Shown here: piece by piece, positions 53,901 to 62,900 of the stretch
Layout: every line of letters starts with the position of its first letter
Position numbering within the stretch: position 1 is the stretch's first letter
NCBI GenBank assembly: GCA_013397695.1
Contig: VYZI01000147.1
Location: 1,586,777 to 1,650,776 of the forward strand
Reading direction: 5' to 3'
Length of the DNA: 64,000 nt
Source: Centropus unirufus
Lineage: Eukaryota > Chordata > Aves > Cuculiformes > Centropidae
Made by a program: the position numbers and the translations under genes
The notes under the pieces: generated by a model
Told to the model about the DNA's origin: nothing
Seen by the model: the letters and a program-made list of their open reading frames with translations, nothing else
Database searches by the model: none

Positions 53901-56900
53901 TATGCTTAGAATTCATCATGCAGTCTTCAATTTTAATGAGAAAACTGAGTATTATGGGAGAATTTTGTGAAGGAGGATGGGGAGAGTGTGACTTGTTAAC
54001 TGGCTCAGCTTAGCGCTGGAGAAGGTTCAGACGGGAGCATTAAAGGAGATTTATAACAACTCTATCCTGTATCGGCACTGCCCTGAGCTGGCTGTGTGCT
54101 CCATGTCCCATCACAGAGGAGACTTAAGATTGCCTTGAAGTAGATCAGAAGCAGCCACCAAGTGCAGATCGATAGCTTAAACCTGCCCGCTTGGTGGTGG
54201 GACCCAGCGTGCGTGCCCTCTCTTCCAGAAAAGCATCGCCAGCAGTGAGGGATAAATATAAACATACCTCTGCCTTCATTCTCTAGATTCAGGCTTCCCT
54301 GTTTCTTGTGTTTCACCACTGTCCCAGAGGGCTTCCATCTCCAAGACAATTTAATTTCTAGAGACAGGGTATCTATTCCTGAGCACAGACGTGAGACCCC
54401 AGCTCCCATCACGACGCTGGGAGTGCTTGCAAACGGCTCACGTATATCGCCATACGCAGTCTCTCTGAACTCACTGAAACTTTTCCAGTTTGAAAAATGC
54501 TGTACAAATATTAGTTTCATGATAGTAGGGGTGGTCCTTTAATATCTTGTAAATCAGTGCTTTTTCTCACATAAACATTTACTTTCATCAGATTATGTCA
54601 GCCACAACTTTTCTTAGGTCACACACGGGTTCTCTGTTAAATTTGCTGTCCTTGCTTATAAAGCTCAGTAAAAATCAAAGTTTTTCCTTAACAGGAACAA
54701 GACCCAGCTGTGTTTGGAGAAGAGTTTGCCAAGATATCTCGAGCTACACTTCTTATCAGATACTCACTGCTGCCATACTTATACACCCTGTTTTTTGAGT
54801 CGCATGTTTACGGAAACACGGTGGTGCGGTCACTGATGCACGAGTGAGTTTGGGTCCTCTCTTTTTTAGTCATAGTTTACTCACAAAAGTAGTTGCGCTT
54901 TTATATATAAATGAGCTGATATACGTCTGGTAATAGTAACAGCAATATTTCAATGTGCTCTCAAAAAACAGTTTCAAAACGAAATCTGATCAAATTATAT
55001 GCAACGAGGATAACTCAATATATGCAATGGACTTCCACTAGAATATAACCTGTATTTATTTCCAGTGCGGGGGGGAAAGCCTAAGTAAGAAAAATTCTGA
55101 AAATGTCTTGTCTTGGGAAAATATCAGTTCTTTTTCCTTTTAAAAATAGTAATAATATACCTATAATATACCTATAATTATATATATAATATATANNNNN
55201 NNNNNNNNNNNNNNNNNNNNNNNNNNNNNNNNNNNNNNNATACCGATAATATACCTATTTGAATTAAATCTATGAAATCTATATTCTGGTCCAGAATGCC
55301 AAGAAGGCCTCATACAGAGAAGCCTCCATTTCCAATCATGCGCAACATTTGCATTTTCCAATTTAGCCGTTGCATCTGCATGCTATGTATGAAACCCACA
55401 TCTGGGTCCGCAAATTACAGAGAAAACAGATAGAGCTGTTTGACTGTAGAAGCAGGTGCAAAACCAAGATTAATAAATACAGTCTGAAAAAAAAACTCGG
55501 AAAACAGGACCTCAGATTTTCTGAATAAATCTTTTTTTTTCTGCTTGGAATAACCAGGAATTTAAGTGAGGTGTAGTTTCTCTCTCGGTATCTTTTAATT
55601 ATCTTTTTACCCGCTTTTGGTAAATTTTATACTTTAGAATGCTTTATGCAAAGACTTGAGCTAAAGAAGTGCAAATAATACATATGAAAGGCTACTGCCC
55701 AGTGCTCTGACACTATTTAGTCCCATTGGTGCAGGCTACATCCTGGACTGTTTAATGTTCTTAGTCCCTTTAGGTTAAAAACATTTTGGTTACAGGGTAA
55801 GGCATTTCTTTTGTGAATTAAACTGAGATTACACCAAAGTGCAGTCCATTTGAACACGGAAGGACTACGCACAAAACCTGTTTTATCTACTCAGCATAAT
55901 GGCTAAGTGACACATTTTAAAAGCTTTATCCTTCTCCTTGCTGCTCTGCTACTTGATTTAGCTGGGCTGCATTCAGGAGTAGTTTTATAAGTACTCGTGT
56001 CTTACAGGGCGCTATATGGCATTTCAAGTATTTCAGCCATGGTTTTGCTTAATGAGATTTGTGTTAATATTGGAAATGACTGAGTTGAATTAATTATTAG
56101 CCAATTTCTGCTAATGTAGCATTACTTTAATGGTGTTAAAGCTGCCTTTCTGACCATTCCTAGCATATTTTACTTGTACTCTATTTGGGGCTCAGCTGCA
56201 TTATCAGATGCCCGCATTTGCTTGGGTTTGAATTGTAGAACAGTCTCAGATGTACCAGCAAATACTTCCACTGGGTGAAACTGAGTTGAGAGACGCGCTC
56301 CAGCAATTGATGGAAATTTAGACAGTGGTACTAGACTGGGATTACTAAAAAATAAATCCTCTAAAATGCACGTAAGGAGTGTTGGCATCAGGAGATCAGC
56401 ACAGACTGTTTCACTATCCAGGTCACATCCTGGTGGACACATCACTTGCTAATGTTGCCATAGCTAGATCCTAAAATGACTTAGAAGTATTTCTTACTAG
56501 TATCAGTGAATTCTGGTTGCTATTGTTGCATAAGGAGCATTTCCTACTGTTTCTAATTAATGTTGGTTTAGAGGGTCTGCTGAAGTAGAGCAAGTGGCTC
56601 TGATGTTAACAGGAGGAGAAATGTGGGGGTTTTTAGAGAAAGGGAGAGCTGAAACAGAATTTTCGATGTACGGATGATGGAATTTTACACCAAACCTTTC
56701 CCTTACTTGTAACAAACACAAAGGAGAGCTAAAAAAACTGTACTAGCTTTTCAGGTGGAGCTGTTATGAGTTCACAAGCCTACTGTGAAAACAACTCTCT
56801 CTGGGCTGAAGGTCTCCAAGCAATAGATGTTTCATGTGGCTATTTCAGATTTTTCATTCCACTTCAAATATAGAGGTACTCATTTCAAATAACAAAAAAG

Positions 56901-59900
56901 AATAACATCCCAGCAGATTCTTGTAAGCATTTTAGGTCCTTCGGAGGCTTTCACTCAGTGAAACAGAGGTGCCAGTAGCTCAGCTGTCCAAAAAGACCAG
57001 GAAGCAGTAGTCCATTAGTGGAAGAGAAAGCTCTTCTTAATGGCTAAACAGGAAAAAATAAGAGAGAGGCCAGCATCTAAGCTTAGGAAGCCCATAGGTG
57101 GAATAGAGCACCTTTCATAGATCACGGATATGGCTTAATGGCTTACATTTTCAAAATGGGAAAGTTCATTTGTTTGCTGAATTTTAGCTCGTGGTTGCTA
57201 TCATTGCAAGAGAAAATAATGCGGAATTAGATGATGCGACCCTTGTTTCCATGTGCAAATAAGATTGACTTCTCTATTGTCATTAACTTCTTGATCAGCT
57301 TTTTCTCCTGGAATCTCCCAAAACAGAGTATACTGAATCAGTGCTATGAATTTAATAAGGGGAAAATAAAAATACAGGGACAATATTGAGATGACAAGAA
57401 AAACTAATATTTTATGTTTAAAAAACGTTAAGGCAAGGTAATTCATCAAAACTCACACCGCATTTCCCCAATTTAAATATTTACAGAAAATTATGGAAAA
57501 ATGCAAAAATGACCAAGTTAAGGTGTCCAAGAGAGCTACTGTTTTTGATAGAAAAAAAAGACTGAATAAACTGAGTTTTCAGGGAGAGAGAAAACCATGC
57601 TTTTTTCCTGAGTTCCCATATACTCCTCTAAACTTGAAATATTTTAGAATTTCAGAAAGCAATATATTTCCTTTTATTGCCAAGGTGTTCTTGCTCATTT
57701 TGGGCAATTTCTCTAAGTCTGGGCCGGGTGCAGTGTATGGATGCCCTGAGCGGGCAGCACGTCAGAGCAGGACATCAACACTGAGCCTCTCTGCTTGAGC
57801 CAGTATACAATAGAAACTTATCTTAGATAGGGGCAGCTGCAAAGTCAGTTAATCAGACTCGGGAAATAAATTTTTAAACAAATAATTTGTATGTCCTTGG
57901 AGAATATGTTAATATGCAACAGCCAATATGAATTTGTCATAAACAGATGTTGGTAAAGCAGCTCAGTTGCCATCTTTGAGAAGGCAATAGGGTTGCTGGA
58001 TGGGAAAAGGGGTAGAGGAGCAGGAGATACAAGGTACCTTGATTTTAGGAGGGCTTGGGACACACTCCATGTGATATTCTTTTATAATCTGACTAGGGAA
58101 CAAGAATGTGTTATGAATTTCCTCAGAGATTGGCTTTCAAATGATTGAAAGCCCATTTCGATTCTCAAGGATTTTATGCCAGAAGAGAGGAGGTTCCTGA
58201 GATGGGAAGGATCTTCTCCTCTTTGCCAGGTGCTATTCAATATTTTAATTAGCTGACATGTGGTGGATTAGAGACCTCTTCTTAACCTGGCAGATGATGC
58301 CAGGCAAACAGGACTGTATGGATTTTGGAGCACATGATCAGAACTCAAACTAATTTTAATGCATTGGATAAAATGGACTGAATTCCATAATTCTTTGCGC
58401 ATTCAGGAAAGGCAGCTAAAAAGCACAATATATATGAACATTGCTTTGTGTTTGTCCTGCAAATGATTTCTAATGTAAATCTGTGAAAGGTGCAGGAAGA
58501 CAAATCCAAGGATTTTCATAAATCCTTTAGATCCTAGGGCACAGTGCTACTCCTGTGGGTTCCTTCTCCTGGTCCTGGCCCCTATCCTGCACTTTGGCTT
58601 CTTCAATGAGATCTTAACCCACTGGACAGAAATTTAGTTATTTTCCCACCACTGCTCTTCTGAAAAGAAATCGGCTCCAGCATTTTTGTCAGGGTTCTGG
58701 TCCGTTCCAGAGGGGTAGGTACTGCAGTAATTTCTGAATCTCAGTCCAACTTTTGGCATTCACTCTGCCAGGCCAAGTATTTAGCAGTGTTGAGTGATGT
58801 CTTCAGGGTGCAGATTTCTTGTTGCAGTAATACAAAAATATTCTATAAATATAGTCTATTGTATAAAATATTCCGTTAAAATGTGGTTTAACACTGCATA
58901 TTTCACTTTCAACACTAGATTTACCTCTGATCAGCAGACTCATGGAATAGATACTGCCTTCCTTTGGGGACCTGCTTTTATGATTGCTCCTGTTCTTCAA
59001 GAGGCAAGTACTGTAATTAAAAAATGCCATCACACTGGAATAAAAGAAATGAGGTCCGCTTAGGGTATTGAATGACATTCAGGGCATGTTTGCTCATATC
59101 CATCTATTTCTTCCCTTCACTGTCAAAGTTTGCAGAATGCATTTCTGAGCAGCACAGACAGTACGGAGCTGCCTAGTGAAGTGGGAGGATGAAAGTGAGG
59201 GCATGGCATTTCCCTGCTACTCCAAGTGGCGAACGGATGTAAACAGGCTGGATGCTGCTCCTTGCATGGTCCTGTTCTTGTGCTCACAGCTCCCTCCAAG
59301 GACACACGCAGAGCAGTAATTGTCGAGCTAGGAAGAGACATGCAGGTATTAAAGCAAAGTAGTTTCCACATTACCACTTTCCCGCAGTGTTTTGGAACTG
59401 CAGCATCTCAAGGGCTGTGCTAGGATTTTCCCAGCATCACAGGCAAGCAGGCTCATTACAGAAATGGTAATGACATTGTTAGCTTCTAATATGACAGGTT
59501 TTAAAAAGCAGCATTTCTCCACGGTTGTGCTGGGCACAGCGCTGCGGTCAGGGCTGTCACTGCTCATCTGAAGCAAGTGTAGGTTTCTCTCCTTGCCCCA
59601 CCAGTGACTGCTGGCAGAACCAGAAAGGCTTATCTGGGCAGAGCTAAATATTTGTATGTGATGTATCCTAGAGCTATTTACCATGAGCATGCTGCCAGAA
59701 TACCTGATGCATTTGCCAGACTTTGCTGACAATCAAACATGTGAACAGGACCTGATCAGTTACCATTTGTTTTCCAACCAGTCCTTATGCCTCTGTGAAT
59801 TTTAAGGGAAGTTCTTGGTCCTGCCTCTAGCATCACTCTGACTCCACTGAGGCACTTCATTCATCAGTCCATCTTCAGACTCCTCCAGGTTTCTATAGCT

Positions 59901-62900
59901 GATGATTAATAAGGAGATTCTGCAGGGTCTCAGACCAGCAAGATGATGAAAGACGTGAGAGAGACCTTCCCATGAAGAGTAGGTGACAAACCAGGTGGCT
60001 TCCTGTGAAGAAGTGAATGTATAAGGATATAATAAATGATAGGGGGTCTAGATTAGAGGTTTCTAATGCTTTTTTGATGATTGCAACATGAAAGGAAGGC
60101 CCGGTGCCTGTGGCCCGATGGAGGAAGCGGAGTTTTGGAAGTGGCACGTTACCAGGTCATGCAGTGGGAGTGAGGTGGGAGCTCAGGCATCGTGCCATCC
60201 AGCAGGGCTCAGGGCAGAGGTGAGCTGCGAGCCACTCCCTTTGACAATGCAGACAGCAGAAACTGCATCAAACTGCAGCATGGCACCTACCTGTCTAGAG
60301 AAGAGGAGTCAGGGATAGCTTTGCCTTTGCTCCTTGAGTCTGAGGTTGTGAGCAAGTGAGACATCCATGAAAATTAAAATGGAGAGCTGCTTTAGACGCT
60401 GGCTTATTATTTAGGGAATGATAAAGGCAAGGCTCATCACAATTCAGGTGGTGGCTACACACTTCTCTGTAGACCAGAATATCCAGGGTTGTCATAACAC
60501 TGCAGAGAAAATATGGGGAGAGGGATAACTTGACTTTAATGGGTTTTCTCTTCAGGTTTTAGAAGTGTGTTACAGGTTAAGTCTACCTTTAATTCTTGAA
60601 CAGCTTGTAAGACCTTACCAGGCAGAACAAACTGTCCCTGCCTTACTGCAGACATAGGACACTTTGCCTGGAGCACTTCACACTGGCCACAGTGGGAGAC
60701 AGGACAAAGAGCAAGACAAATTTCCAGTTTAGCAGTTCTTGTATTCTAGTGTGATACTTGCATACTGTAATAATTTATTTCTTATTCCTTCTATTGTCCT
60801 ATCCCAAAAATGCCAAATGGTAACTTTGCCTTAACTATCCTTCATCATTCCTTTTCATGCTCCACCTGCTCCCTGGGCCAAACCTTGGGGCTAAACCATA
60901 ACACTGCAAAGGATCAGACACCTATGCTGAGAATCAAAATTAATCTGTTTGTGAGAATTAACTTCCAATGAAAAAAGCAGTATCTCTTGGTTCCAGCTTT
61001 TCCTGAAGTTATGAATTCAAAGTGCCGCTAGAGCGATTTCATCCCTGCAGTAATATAGTACAACACGTGCTGCCAAACACAGTACAGCAATAGTGCAATT
61101 AGCAGCATGATATTTATTATTATTTTTCTGCAACTTTGCCAAAAAGACAAATATTTGTGCAGCCTTCTTGCTCTCTGCCCATTTCAGCAACAGGAACGGT
61201 GCAAGAGGCACTGAGCAGTGGTGTCTCCCTCTCTGGCATCGTATTAAGTCCTGTCTTGCAAAGGCTGGTCAGATGTTAGAGGAGCACACCCAGACAAGCT
61301 TCATTTGCGAGACAGAGATCTATGTACTAGTCTGAAATAATCGCATAACATTGCCTCATTGCATGGAATGGCAGTGAAACCCCCCAAATAGGATAGGCTC
61401 ATCTCTTTAGTGTTATGGATTAGCCAGCATTAGTCCACTGCTATGATAATAACTCAGCCACAATTTCCAAGATTTGATGTTATTAGAATATTCAGCATAC
61501 ATCTTTCCATGCACAAATATAATAAAGATAATGTAATATCAGAAATATAAAAAGAAGTAATACTTTAATCACTTTATGAAAATTACAGGGCGCAAGATCT
61601 GTGGATGTATACTTCCCTGAAGCACCATGGTTTGACTACTATACAGTATGTATTCTTAAGATTTGGTTTATTACATTTTTTACATAATTTAAAATGGTAA
61701 AATTTCAGCAAAACAACTTTTAGCAATGTTCAGCAGTATTTTCACTTCAGCATCCGTGTTTAAGAAAGTGAGAGCACAAAAAGTCTACAACAGGCTAGCT
61801 GGGAGAGTAAATTACACAGCTTTCAGTAGCACTTTATTTTCTATTTCTGGTTCATAAAGATCTAAGTCACAGAGAACTACATTTTCAAGAGCAGCCTAAA
61901 AATCCACAAAACCTTTCTTTTTCACCCCCCTTTATTGTACTTTTTAATTGTTGTACTGATGCACTTCCCTGCGTAGAAACAGAGGCAGAAGCCTGAGTCG
62001 TACCCCCGAGAGCATGCTGCAAACCATTTTGTGCATGCAGTTTTGCACGTGCGTCACGTTTGACAGAAGGCATATTTGGAGAGCAGGGTGAGGCTCCCCT
62101 CCAAAATATTCTTCCAAAAAATCCAGAACAACCTCTTCTGTGGAAAATAGCAGCCTCTTCTAGTTTCAGGGACTACAAATTTTGACCTTTCAAACACCAT
62201 CATCCCCAGTACTGCATTTCCAAAAGTGCTCAGTTTCAGCCTAACCATGCTCTGCTGCGATCTGCAGGATAAGACCAGCATTGGTTTCAGCAAGAGTAGT
62301 CAGGCTGGTGCTGAGAGCTTTCAGTAATGTGAGTCCAGCAGCATCAGGATGTTGTTAACTACCCTAAGTGATGCCGGCAGAGGAGCGGGCAGAGCAGAAA
62401 TGCTCTCAGAGGAAATTCTAATTTATTTTTAAAGAAGTTTGGTCATTTTCAGTATCTGGCAGGTGTCCTCAGATGGATGTTCAGCTAATCTTTTTCTTTT
62501 GGTATTTTTATAAGGCGATGGCACTGAAGGGTTGAACCTTTTGTTCAGCTCTCCTTGTGGTGGTTCACTGAGACGCCCTTGCTGGGGTGGGGATGGCAGT
62601 ACCAGTGTACTTTGGTCTGCCTACAAGGCATGCCCCCAGCATTTGGCACATGCTTTCTGTAAACATAGTGCTTTTCCGAAAACAAGGTTGGGTATTTACT
62701 CTAAGTTAGAATACCATTTAAAGAAGGCAAGAGCAAAACCTTCCGGTTTTATTGTCTCTATGTAAGCCTTGCCTACACCTGTTTTTTTTGAGGTATTAAA
62801 CCAGAAGGGAATGATGAAGAGAACTAACGTTAGTTGTCTACGCATATACAAATTTCACTCTTTGAATGGTGCAATTACTTTTTGAAAAGGGGGAAACTTG

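Larger units (their letters stand above)
54844..58918 (+). other. GH31 intron 16
   Basis: 4.1 kb, containing the assembly gap at 55,196-55,239 and its flanking AT repeat. Otherwise nothing is recognised. Confidence 0.7.

Noticed and set aside
54062..54520. 152-codon minus-strand frame in GH31 intron 15
   Set aside because: No similarity that I can name and no gene signals.
59008..59009. GT donor just after GH31 exon 17
   Set aside because: Using it adds four bases and shifts the frame into exon 18; the GC donor keeps the conserved protein.
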